NCBI GenBank assembly: GCA_038748065.1
Contig: JBCDJG010000018.1
Location: 25,673 to 89,672, forward strand
Reading direction: 5' to 3'
DNA length: 64,000 bases
Source of the DNA: JBCDJG01 sp038748065
GTDB lineage: Bacteria > Pseudomonadota > Gammaproteobacteria > Pseudomonadales > Halieaceae
Position numbers and translations under genes: made by a program. Positions 34,204-42,367 of this stretch are shown piece after piece. The notes below the pieces were generated by a model. It worked only from the letters and a program-made list of their open reading frames with translations, was not told the DNA's origin and made no database searches. Numbering within the stretch: position 1 is the stretch's first letter; each line of letters begins with the position of its first letter.

Positions 34204-34899
34204 ATGACGCCACCGATTATTGTTCCCCTCGATTATCCTGATGCAGAAGCGGCTCTTGCGATGGCTGCCCGCCTCACGCCAGAACTGTGTCGGGCTAAAG
34301 TGGGCAAAGAGCTTTTCACACGCTGTGGCCCGGACATCGTCAGGCAGCTGCATGACCTGGGCTTCGAGGTCTTCCTGGATCTCAAGTTTCACGACATTCC
34401 CAACACGGTCGCCGGTGCGGTTCGCGCGGCGGCTGACCTGGGTGTGTGGATGGTGAATGTTCATGCTGGCGGCGGGCGTCGCATGATGGAGGCTGCGGCA
34501 GAGGCGGCGAATGCCGTCAGTCGCCCCCCATTGCTGATTGGCGTTACGGTGCTAACGAGCCTGAGTGATGCTGATCTGGCCGAGCTGCGCTACGCAGAAT
34601 CCCCGGCCGAGCGCGTTCTACACCTCGCCCAACTTGCCGCTGACAGTGGCCTTGATGGCGTCGTGTGCTCTGCACAGGAGGCGCCGGCGCTGCGGGTAGC
34701 GCGCGGCTCTGAGTTTGCACTGGTAACGCCCGGCATTCGGCTGGCGGGCGACGACGCTGGCGATCAGCGGCGCGTGCTGACGCCCTCCGCGGCAATAGCC
34801 GCGGGCGCCGACTACCTCGTGATTGGCCGCTCGATTACCGCGAGCACTGATCCGCAGGCGGCCCTTGAGCGGGTAATCGGCGAGATTAATTCAGGCTAA
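34204..34899 (+). CDS. pyrF: Orotidine 5'-phosphate decarboxylase PyrF
   Basis: Final step to UMP. The 231-residue TIM-barrel protein has IVPLDYPDAEAAL at the start, the catalytic Asp-Lys motif FLDLKFHDIPNTV, then TSLSDADLAEL and LVTPGIRLAGDDAGDQRR. The gene order lapB-pyrF is shared with E. coli (yciM-pyrF). comEA follows after about 110 bases. Confidence 0.96.
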   Translation: MTPPIIVPLDYPDAEAALAMAARLTPELCRAKVGKELFTRCGPDIVRQLHDLGFEVFLDLKFHDIPNTVAGAVRAAADLGVWMVNVHAGGGRRMMEAAAEAANAVSRPPLLIGVTVLTSLSDADLAELRYAESPAERVLHLAQLAADSGLDGVVCSAQEAPALRVARGSEFALVTPGIRLAGDDAGDQRRVLTPSAAIAAGADYLVIGRSITASTDPQAALERVIGEINSG

Positions 34900-35010
34900 C
34901 TGCTTTTCGTCATATAGCGCCGCCCACGCCGCTCGGCGTGCTTGCCTTGCTACACTGCCTCTCGATACGGATGCACGCACGGACGCGTAATCCCCAAGGG
35001 AGATATCATC

Positions 35011-35343
35011 ATGACGATACCAGCACTGTTCCATACCAAACCCTCCACTCAACGAGCGCACTGGCTATTTGCGCTGTTGCTGGCGCTGGCGACAGCGTTA
35101 ACGCTACAACCGGGCGCCGTACTGGCGCAGGATGCGGCGGCTGCAAGCGCGGTGAACATCAATGCCGCCAGCGCTGAGCAGTTGGCCGACGGCCTGGTCG
35201 GCATCGGCCTTAGTCGGGCCGAGGAGATCATCCGGCATCGAGAGGCCTATGGCCCTTTCGGTACCGTTGATGAGCTCATGGAGGTGCGCGGCATCGGCCA
35301 GTCGACGCTCGACAAGAACCGCACCCGGATAACATTGGACTAA
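35011..35343 (+). CDS. ComEA-type helix-hairpin-helix secreted protein
   Basis: A 110-residue exported DNA-binding protein. Signal segment ALLLALATALTLQPGAVLAQ, then two HhH units: VNINAASAEQLADGLVGIGL, where INAASAEQL is typical of ComEA, and IIRHREAYGPFGTVDEL. In competent bacteria the ComEA family binds incoming DNA in the periplasm; here it is not shown to be a competence gene. The ATG at 35011 (AAGGGAG upstream) is preferred over the 34942 start. Ends just before a strong terminator. Confidence 0.88.
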   Translation: MTIPALFHTKPSTQRAHWLFALLLALATALTLQPGAVLAQDAAAASAVNINAASAEQLADGLVGIGLSRAEEIIRHREAYGPFGTVDELMEVRGIGQSTLDKNRTRITLD

Positions 35344-35365
35344 GTCCGTCGCATCCGTATCATGC

Positions 35366-35387
35366 GGGGGCTTAGGCCCCTTTTTTG
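35366..35387 (+). terminator. Rho-independent terminator after comEA-like gene
   Basis: Stem GGGGC / GCCCC with a TTAG loop (35367-35380) followed by six T. Sits 23 bases after the comEA stop. Confidence 0.88.
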
Positions 35388-35472
35388 TTGCGGCGTGGGT
35401 ACAAGGTGAAGTGCATGGCCTTGCCGAGAGGGGAAACAGCAAAACAACAAGACCAGCTCTGGATTCTATACA

Positions 35473-36396
35473 TTGCCTAGATGTCTCGTCACTGGCGCTA
35501 ACGGTTATATCGGGCGAGAACTATGCCGCCAGCTGCTGGCGGCCGACGTTGATGTGGTCGCCCTGGTGCGTGACAAACGTACGGCGCCCTCGGGTACCCA
35601 GGCGCTGGTTGCCGATCTGGCAAGCCGGATACCCGATGCGCGTGAACTGGACGGTATCGATGTAGTCTTTCATCTGGCCGGGATTGCGCATCAACGCAGC
35701 ACCGCAGAAGCCTATGCCCGCATCAACTTTGATGCGACCTGGATGTTGGCCCGAGCGGCGGCTGACGCAGGCGTAGGCACCTTTCTATTTACCAGCAGTA
35801 TTAAAGCGATGGGTGAAGCGCCGTCAGCCGCGCCGCGGACCGAAGAACGCATCAGCGAGCAACGGGACGAATATGGCCTGTCGAAATGGCGAGCAGAGGA
35901 AGCCCTGCGCAGGGAGTTCGCACGAACAGAGATGGCCGTTGTGATTCTGCGCCCTTGCCTGGTCTATGACGCCGACGCGAGTGGTAATCTTGGTGCGCTT
36001 GCGCGAGCGGCGCAGCGCGGTCTGCCGATGCCGCCTGAACTGGGAGCCCGTTCGATGATCTCACGAGAAGACCTCGTGGCCGTTATGCTGGATTTTTTGC
36101 AGCGTCCGAGTCGGGGCGTTCATACCTATATCGTTTGCGACGGCGACAGCTATAGCAGCCGCCGAATCTATCGTGCCCTGCGTCGGGCAGCAGGCAGAGG
36201 CGATACGATGAGCCTGCCGCTGTGGCTCTGGCGCATCGCCTGTGTCGGCCTCGATGTGTCGGCGCGGCTAGACAGCCGTGACAGTTACCGCCGTCTGTTC
36301 GGTACTGAGCTCTACGACGCCCGTAAGTTGCGGGCGGAGCGAGGCTGGCAGCCGCAGCTGAACCTCGAGCAAGCCCTGGGCGTGGCAAATCATTGA
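35473..36396 (+). CDS. NAD-dependent sugar epimerase/reductase (WbpV-like)
   Basis: A 307-residue extended SDR. Rossmann motif VTGANGYIGRELC; Ser in FTSSIKAMGE; YxxxK as YGLSKWRAEEAL. In the wbpV-wbpL-wbpM order of Pseudomonas the homologue makes the 4-reduction that gives UDP-D-FucNAc or QuiNAc from the WbpM product. The start is TTG at 35473: no ATG or GTG exists in the open frame upstream to the stop at 35407. The stop overlaps the TTG start of the glycosyltransferase. The exact sugar product is not determinable. Confidence 0.8.
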   Translation: MPRCLVTGANGYIGRELCRQLLAADVDVVALVRDKRTAPSGTQALVADLASRIPDARELDGIDVVFHLAGIAHQRSTAEAYARINFDATWMLARAAADAGVGTFLFTSSIKAMGEAPSAAPRTEERISEQRDEYGLSKWRAEEALRREFARTEMAVVILRPCLVYDADASGNLGALARAAQRGLPMPPELGARSMISREDLVAVMLDFLQRPSRGVHTYIVCDGDSYSSRRIYRALRRAAGRGDTMSLPLWLWRIACVGLDVSARLDSRDSYRRLFGTELYDARKLRAERGWQPQLNLEQALGVANH

Positions 36397-37379
36397 TTGC
36401 GCTGTTGCTGACACTGGCCAGCTCAGCGCTAATGTGCGGTGCCTACCTGCACCTGGCTCGGCGCTGGCATATTGTCGATCAGCCCAATACGCGCAGCTCC
36501 CATGAGCAACCGACGCCGCACGGCGGCGGTACGCCACTCATGCTTTCGTTTACGCTTGGCGTTATTGTCTACAGCTTCCTATACAAGCTGCTGTCACCGA
36601 TTTATGCCTTTACGCTGGCCGCCGCCATCGGCCTTTGCCTGATCGGTGTTATCGACGACATTCGCGGGCTGTCGGCGCGTTTCAGGTTAGCGGCCTACGC
36701 CGTGGCCTGCGCGCTTTTCGTGTCGCTGCTGCCGCCGCCACTGCCACTGCTGACAGGACTCTGGACGCCGCTTGCCTCTGCGCTAATCTTCATCGCGCTG
36801 CTGTGGCTGGTAAACCTCTATAACTTCATGGATGGCATCGATGGGATCGCTGCCATACAGTGCTTCGTCGCCTGTTGCAGTGCCGCCTTGCTGACCTGGT
36901 GGCGCAGTGGCGAAGATACTTATGCCATGGTCTGTTTGCTGCTGGCTGCGTCCCATCTTGGCTTCCTGCTATGGAATTTTCCGCCGGCCCGGCTCTTCTT
37001 GGGCGATGCCGGTAGTGTGCCGACCGGCTTCCTGCTGGGCGCGTTAGCGCTTATCGGAGAGGCCAGCGGCAGTCTGCCCGCGGCCTGCTGGATCATTTTG
37101 CTTGCAGCCTTCCTCGTTGACGCGACCTGGACCCTGCTGCGAAGAATGCTGCACGGTGAGCGGTTCATGGAGGCCCACCGCAGTCACGGCTATCAGCGCC
37201 TTGCTCTGCACTGGGGCGGACACCTGCCTGTAGATTTGCTGCTGTTGGCCATTAACGGTCTGTGGCTCTTTCCTCTCGCAGCGCTCACGGCGGCTTTCCC
37301 GCAGTGGCAGTGGCTTTTGGTAATATTGGCATTTCTGCCGCTCAGTGCTGGAATGGCTATACTGGGTAAACTAGCGTAG
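36393..37379 (+). CDS. Undecaprenyl-phosphate glycosyl-1-phosphate transferase (WbpL/WecA type)
   Basis: Polytopic membrane enzyme of the WecA/MraY family that transfers a HexNAc-1-phosphate to undecaprenyl phosphate, the initiating step of O-antigen or similar glycans. The 328-residue protein has about 10 membrane segments, the conserved PHGGGTPL loop, IDDIRGL, NLYNFMDGIDGIAAI (Asp-rich) and FLGDAGSVPTGFLLG. Start TTG at 36393 overlaps the preceding stop (TTGA). Located between the WbpV-like gene and WbpM-like gene, matching the WbpL position. Confidence 0.85.
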   Translation: MIALLLTLASSALMCGAYLHLARRWHIVDQPNTRSSHEQPTPHGGGTPLMLSFTLGVIVYSFLYKLLSPIYAFTLAAAIGLCLIGVIDDIRGLSARFRLAAYAVACALFVSLLPPPLPLLTGLWTPLASALIFIALLWLVNLYNFMDGIDGIAAIQCFVACCSAALLTWWRSGEDTYAMVCLLLAASHLGFLLWNFPPARLFLGDAGSVPTGFLLGALALIGEASGSLPAACWIILLAAFLVDATWTLLRRMLHGERFMEAHRSHGYQRLALHWGGHLPVDLLLLAINGLWLFPLAALTAAFPQWQWLLVILAFLPLSAGMAILGKLA

Positions 37380-37447
37380 AATCCTCCTCTCGGCACCGCG
37401 CTCAAACCTATATACAAGCGGCTGCTGAGACCATATCAGGGGAAGGA

Positions 37448-39469
37448 GTGGACTTGCTAAATCGGCTAGGGACCAATATTGCTCGCTATCCGGCTGCCAT
37501 GATGGGTACGCTGCGCGAGGCGCTGGAAAAGCTGATAGAACTGCCTCGTAATATCAAGCAGTCCGTTCTTCTTTTATTGGATATGGTTTTCGTAACCGCG
37601 GCGATGTGGTCGGCGGTCGCGTTTCGTATGGGCCATATGGATCTGCACTTTGGCGCCGTCGAAATAGCCTGCGCGGCGACGACCGTGCTCATCAGTGCCA
37701 TCGTTTTTTTGCGGCTCGGTCTTTACCGGGCCGTTATTCGTTTTATGGGCCAGCAGGCGATCTGGGCGGTGATAACCGCCGTCAGTTATTCAACGCTGGT
37801 GCTAGCCGCAACCGTATTCTTCACCCAGGCGGACGTGCCGCGCTCCACACCTTTCTTCTACTGGTGCATTGCGCTGCTTCTCATCGGTGGTACACGGCTT
37901 GGCGTGCGCGCCTACTACCAGGCGAAACTGCGTTCGCTGTCACGCAAGGTGATCATTTACGGTGCGGGTGAATCCGGACGTCAGCTTCTGACTGCCCTGC
38001 ACCATGGCGACCAGTATCGTGCCGTGGTCTTCGTTGACGACGATGCGCGCCTGCAGCACTCTGTCATCAACGGTCTACAGGTCGCCCGACCGGACGATAT
38101 GGAGCGTCTGATTCACGAACACGACATCACTCAGGTGCTACTGGCGATACCGTCAGCATCGCCGGAGCGGCGGCGCGAAATTATTGATTCTCTGGTGGGC
38201 CTGCCCGTGCACGTGCGCACGGTTCCCAAGATCAACGAACTGGTTGCCGGGCGAGCTAGCGTTAACCAGATTCAGGATATTGACCTTGATGACCTGCTGG
38301 GGCGCGACCCTGTGCCACCGCATCCGGAGTTGATTGATCGCTGCATTACCGACAAGGTTGTAATGGTCACCGGCGCAGGAGGCTCGATTGGCGCAGAACT
38401 GTGTCGTCAAATACTAACCTCTGGTCCCCGAGAGCTGCTGCTGCTCGACAACTCTGAATACGCGCTCTACCAGATCGAGCGCGAACTCCTGGAGCTTGCG
38501 GATGGTATTGAGCAGGCAGTGGAGATTCGAGCGCTGTTGGGTACTGTCCAGGATCAGCGGCGACTGGAGAGCATCTACCGTACCTTTGAAGTTGAGACCG
38601 TGTATCACGCGGCGGCCTACAAGCACGTGCCTATGGTGGAATACAACGTCGCTGAGGGTGTATCCAACAACGTCTTTGGCACCTGGTATGCGGCGGAGGC
38701 GGCGCGCAAGGCTGGTGTGGAGACCTTCGTGCTGGTATCCACCGACAAGGCGGTGCGGCCCACTAACATCATGGGGGCATCGAAACGTTTCGCCGAGATG
38801 ATTTTGCAGGTGCTTGCCGAGAAGCAGTCCTCCACACGTTTTTGCATGGTGCGCTTTGGCAATGTGCTGGGCTCCTCGGGCTCGGTGGTGCCGCTGTTCC
38901 GCGATCAGATAGAAGCGGGTGGGCCGGTGACCGTAACGCACCCGGAAGTGTCGCGATACTTCATGAGTATTCAGGAAGCGGCGCAGCTGGTCTTGCAGGC
39001 CGGGGCCATGGGCACCGGCGGCGATGTGTTTGTGTTGGACATGGGCGAGCCAGTGCGTATTGTTGATCTGGCGCGTCGCATGATTCGTCTCAGCGGCTAC
39101 GAGATGGATCACGACACACACATTGGTGAACATGTTAATGTTGAATTCATCGGCCTGCGTCCAGGCGAAAAGCTGCACGAAGAGCTGCTGCTGGGGACAA
39201 AAGTTGCCGGCACCGGTCATCCAATGATTATGCGTGCGGAAGAAGAGTGCCTTAGCTACGGGCAAATTCATGCGCACTTGACGGACCTCCGACGTTACTG
39301 CGATACGATCGACTGCGCCGGTATCACCGCGGTGCTGCGCTCGGCGGTCAGCGGTTTCGGAAATCACGAGGTGCGTTACGACCACCTCTGGAACAAGCAG
39401 GGTCGCGCGCCCGCCTCGGCGAACACTACGCCCTCCAACGTTAAAGAACTGTTTCCACCTCAACCCTGA
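37448..39469 (+). CDS. wbpM: WbpM/CapD-type nucleotide-sugar 4,6-dehydratase, membrane-bound
   Basis: Makes the 4-keto-6-deoxy sugar (UDP-GlcNAc 4,6-dehydration), the first step toward FucNAc/QuiNAc. The 673-residue protein has four membrane helices (about 30-145), a CoA-like binding region, then NAD motif MVTGAGGSIGAELCRQIL and STDKAVRPTNIMGASKRFAE. There the catalytic Tyr is replaced by Met (SMK triad), as in WbpM. GTG at 37448 is abutted by GGAAGGA with no spacing; TTG at 37454, 5 bases after GGAG, may be the real start. Completes the epimerase-wbpL-wbpM trio. Confidence 0.92.
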   Translation: MDLLNRLGTNIARYPAAMMGTLREALEKLIELPRNIKQSVLLLLDMVFVTAAMWSAVAFRMGHMDLHFGAVEIACAATTVLISAIVFLRLGLYRAVIRFMGQQAIWAVITAVSYSTLVLAATVFFTQADVPRSTPFFYWCIALLLIGGTRLGVRAYYQAKLRSLSRKVIIYGAGESGRQLLTALHHGDQYRAVVFVDDDARLQHSVINGLQVARPDDMERLIHEHDITQVLLAIPSASPERRREIIDSLVGLPVHVRTVPKINELVAGRASVNQIQDIDLDDLLGRDPVPPHPELIDRCITDKVVMVTGAGGSIGAELCRQILTSGPRELLLLDNSEYALYQIERELLELADGIEQAVEIRALLGTVQDQRRLESIYRTFEVETVYHAAAYKHVPMVEYNVAEGVSNNVFGTWYAAEAARKAGVETFVLVSTDKAVRPTNIMGASKRFAEMILQVLAEKQSSTRFCMVRFGNVLGSSGSVVPLFRDQIEAGGPVTVTHPEVSRYFMSIQEAAQLVLQAGAMGTGGDVFVLDMGEPVRIVDLARRMIRLSGYEMDHDTHIGEHVNVEFIGLRPGEKLHEELLLGTKVAGTGHPMIMRAEEECLSYGQIHAHLTDLRRYCDTIDCAGITAVLRSAVSGFGNHEVRYDHLWNKQGRAPASANTTPSNVKELFPPQP

Positions 39470-39504
39470 GCCCCTGTCGAGCAAGCCCTTTCGAGTAAGC
39501 CCTG

Positions 39505-40464
39505 ATGACTGACTTCGATGTGTTCAATGGCGACGCAGACGGCCTGTGCGCACTGACCCAGTTGCGCAACGCCGAGCCGCGCGACGCACAGCTGGTTACA
39601 GGCGTAAAACGCGATATCAAGCTACTGGACAAGATTGAGGTATCGAGCGACTCCCGAGTGACCGTGCTTGATGTATCACTCGACAAGAATCGTGCTGGAC
39701 TGGAAAGAGTGTTAGACGCGGGCGCCTCGGTTTTTTACTGCGATCATCATTTCGCCGGTGATATCCCGAGCAGCGAGCGACTCGAGGTGCATATCAATAC
39801 CGCCCCCGATGTTTGCACCAGCCTGCTGATCAACAAGGTGCTGGACGGTGCGTTTCTAGAGTGGGCCGTTGTCGGTACCTTCGGTGATAATCTGAAAACC
39901 AGCGCGCAGGCGCTCGCGCGACCGCTTGGGCTGTCGGCGGAGCGACAGTCGCAGCTGGAAAACCTGGGCATCTATATCAACTATAACGGCTACGGCTCGA
40001 AGTTGGAGGACCTGCATTTCGAGCCGGTTGAGCTCTACCGACTGATCTCCGTTTATGCCAGTCCATTCGATTTCATTATGGATAGTGCCGAGCATTTCCA
40101 GCGGCTCGAAACGGGCTATCATCAGGATATGGGGGCCGCCGCAGCCCTTGAGCCGATTCATAAGGATGCCGCCACCGCGGCTTTCCTTTTACCCAATGAG
40201 CCCTGGGCTAGACGCGTGAGCGGTGTTTATAGCAACGATCTTGCGAATGCAGATCCCGATCGCGGCCACGCTGTTTTGACTGAAAAGGCAGACGGAAGCT
40301 ACCTCGTTAGCGTTCGCGCGCCCTTGAACAACAAGACGGGCGCCGACGAACTCTGCATGCAATTCCCCACGGGTGGAGGGCGTAAAGCCGCCGCCGGCAT
40401 CAATGATCTGCCGCAAGCTGATCTGTCGCGCTTTATCGATACCTTTGCGCAGTTCTACGCCTGA
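39505..40464 (+). CDS. DHH family phosphoesterase
   Basis: A 319-residue DHH-superfamily protein. Motifs in order: FNGDADGLCAL, LDVSLDKN, YCDHHFAG (DHH) and the C-terminal GGGRKAAAGI typical of DHHA1. Relatives degrade nanoRNA, cyclic dinucleotides or act on single-stranded DNA ends. The C-terminal half is less conserved and the exact substrate is not assignable. Starts 35 bases after wbpM with a plain ATG. Convergent nowhere; the following LysR-type gene is on the same strand. Confidence 0.8.
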   Translation: MTDFDVFNGDADGLCALTQLRNAEPRDAQLVTGVKRDIKLLDKIEVSSDSRVTVLDVSLDKNRAGLERVLDAGASVFYCDHHFAGDIPSSERLEVHINTAPDVCTSLLINKVLDGAFLEWAVVGTFGDNLKTSAQALARPLGLSAERQSQLENLGIYINYNGYGSKLEDLHFEPVELYRLISVYASPFDFIMDSAEHFQRLETGYHQDMGAAAALEPIHKDAATAAFLLPNEPWARRVSGVYSNDLANADPDRGHAVLTEKADGSYLVSVRAPLNNKTGADELCMQFPTGGGRKAAAGINDLPQADLSRFIDTFAQFYA

Positions 40465-40515
40465 CCGAGCGAAAAGCGCTTATCATCATGCCTGGCATCT
40501 GAAGCAGGCAAGTAC

Positions 40516-41427
40516 ATGGACTGGAATGATCTTAAGGTTCTATTGGCGCTGGCGCGCCAGGGCTCGGCACGGGCCGCTGCCAAGTATCTTGGTGTTAGTA
40601 ACTCGACGGTAACTCGACGCCTCGACGAGCTGGAAAACGCGCTGCAAACCCGCCTCTTTGATCGCACGCCCGATGGCTATCGCCTGACCGGAGCCGGCGA
40701 AGCACTGCTGCCGATGGCGGAGCACGTCGAGGAGTTGGTCGCCGGGGCAGAGCGCCGAGTTACCGGCGAGGACCAACATTTAGAGGGCACTATCCGTATC
40801 ACTATGCCCGATGTCGGTGGCATGGGCTTCATGATGCAGCGCCTCGCTGATTTCGCCCAGCAATATCCTGGCATTGAATTGGAATTCCTGCCCAGCTTTG
40901 ACACCCTCGATCTCAGCCGGCGCGAGGCCGACATCGCCATCCGGGGCCTACCGGTTGGCGTGCGCCCCCCGGAACAGCTGGTGGGTCGCTACCTCGGGGC
41001 AGTGACCGCCTCGACCTATGTACACCGTGATCTACTCAAAGCGGATGCTCCGGAAGACCTCAGCCACCTGACCTGGATCGGCAAACGGCTGGAGGATCAC
41101 CGGCGAGAATGGCTGCAGCATACTCGTTTCCCCGACTTGCCGGTTCGCCATGCCGTTGAGGATGTTGCCACGCTCGCACAGGCCGTGCATGCCAGGATGG
41201 GCGTGGCCTACATGCCCTGTTATGCCCTGCACGAGATGCGAGATGTCGTTGTACGGGTGCCCGGGTCGCGGATCGTTCACAGTCTCGATATGTGGGTGCT
41301 GACGCACCGGGATCTGCGCCTCAGCGCGCGAATGCGCGTTCTGCGAGAGATCATTGCCGACGAATTCGACCGTATACGACCCACCATGGACAGCCGCGAA
41401 CGCGGTTCGGGAAATGATATCGCCTAG
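40516..41427 (+). CDS. LysR family transcriptional regulator
   Basis: A 303-residue LTTR: N-terminal winged HTH (about 1-65, WNDLKVLLALARQGSARAAA, SNSTVTRRLDELENAL) and a C-terminal effector-binding domain starting GTIRITMPDVGGMG. No obvious divergent target: the DHH gene precedes on the same strand and a small exported protein follows after about 105 bases. Target unknown. Confidence 0.9.
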   Translation: MDWNDLKVLLALARQGSARAAAKYLGVSNSTVTRRLDELENALQTRLFDRTPDGYRLTGAGEALLPMAEHVEELVAGAERRVTGEDQHLEGTIRITMPDVGGMGFMMQRLADFAQQYPGIELEFLPSFDTLDLSRREADIAIRGLPVGVRPPEQLVGRYLGAVTASTYVHRDLLKADAPEDLSHLTWIGKRLEDHRREWLQHTRFPDLPVRHAVEDVATLAQAVHARMGVAYMPCYALHEMRDVVVRVPGSRIVHSLDMWVLTHRDLRLSARMRVLREIIADEFDRIRPTMDSRERGSGNDIA

Positions 41428-41531
41428 GCATGCCCATTTTTGCAACGGCATAGATCAAATATGGCTATTTTCAGCAAAAACGGGTACGTCTAGCATGGTC
41501 CCTGTCGAATCACTGATAGGGAGAGCGATCG

Positions 41532-41876
41532 ATGAACAGCATCAAAGTAACGACCACGGCCACCGGCGTAGCGATAGTCCTGTTGCTCGTCAGTCTGGCC
41601 TCACCCCCCGCCAATGCTGGAAAGTTAGACCGCGAAAGGCTCAACCAGTGCAAGGCAGACCTTGCGTTGGTTTACGGGGATGCGCGGCTCAAACTCAAGT
41701 CCGTGAAACGAATCCGCACTAACGCGCATATGCGGCTACAGGTGATACCGAAAGAAGGAACGCCGTCTTATGTCACCTGTTGGGTGGACCGTGAGGGACT
41801 TACCCAGGCCATTGATGGCGACGGACTTGCGGTGGTGATCCCGGCAACCTCGGAGGAGCAGTTGAGTCTTAACTGA
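41532..41876 (+). CDS. Hypothetical exported protein
   Basis: A 114-residue protein with a signal peptide (hydrophobic AIVLLLVSLA, cleavage likely after PPANA). The mature part has two cysteines (about residues 39 and 84, likely one disulphide), with LYVGDARLKLKSV-like and LQVIPKEGTPSYVTCWVDR segments. A GGGAGAG ribosome site precedes the ATG. I do not recognise a family. Convergent with the membrane protein at 41917. Confidence 0.65.
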   Translation: MNSIKVTTTATGVAIVLLLVSLASPPANAGKLDRERLNQCKADLALVYGDARLKLKSVKRIRTNAHMRLQVIPKEGTPSYVTCWVDREGLTQAIDGDGLAVVIPATSEEQLSLN

Positions 41877-41916
41877 CCGATGGCGCGGCACAGCCCGTGC
41901 ACGCGGGGCAGCCGCG

Positions 41917-42336
41917 CTAGACCTCATCGACCTCGTCGACGTCGAACTGGCCGCTGAGGCGGCGCCGGATGTGGGACCAGGACATGCCCGTCGCCAACAG
42001 CAGTGACATCAGCAGCAGAGCGATCCAGGTCAGGGCTGAGGTGGAATCCAGGCTGAGAATGCCGAGATCTACCATCAGCCAGACCATGCAGCCAAACAGC
42101 GCCAGACCCAGGATGATGCCCACCGGGCCGAGTGATATCCAGGTAGCGCGAATAAACATGATCCAGCAAATCAGCAGGATCACGCCAAGCAGGGCGGGTA
42201 CCGGCCCGAACTCGGTGCCCTCTGCCAGTAGCCAACTGATGTAAGAGAAGGCCGTCGGGTTGTAGGTGCCAAAGACCAATGCCGCGGCAAAAGCCCAGCG
42301 CCCCAGGAAGCTGACTGCGTTGAATTCTACGGCCAT
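41917..42336 (-). CDS. Small inner-membrane protein, DUF6524-like
   Basis: A 139-residue integral membrane protein with four predicted helices (WAFAAALVFGTYNPTAFSYI, VPALLGVILLICWIMF, LGPVGIILGLALFGCMVWLM, ALTWIALLLMSLLLATGMSW) and a short acidic/basic cytoplasmic tail. The TYNPTAFSYISW segment matches the DUF6524 pattern as I recall it; treat the family name as tentative. 31 bases before it (upstream on the minus strand) is the cardiolipin synthase stop, so the two may be co-transcribed. Confidence 0.65.
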   Translation of the reverse strand: MAVEFNAVSFLGRWAFAAALVFGTYNPTAFSYISWLLAEGTEFGPVPALLGVILLICWIMFIRATWISLGPVGIILGLALFGCMVWLMVDLGILSLDSTSALTWIALLLMSLLLATGMSWSHIRRRLSGQFDVDEVDEV

Positions 42337-42367
42337 GTTGCTGGTTCCTTATTCAATGGCGTTTGCA

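Noticed and set aside
34927..34950. Hairpin CACGCCG-CT-CGGCGTG as a terminator after pyrF
   Set aside because: The stem is perfect but has no T run, so it may just be a GC palindrome.
38414..39484. 356-codon minus-strand open frame opposite wbpM
   Set aside because: It lies antisense to a well-supported WbpM gene, is His/Arg-rich as such shadows are, and has no recognised motif.
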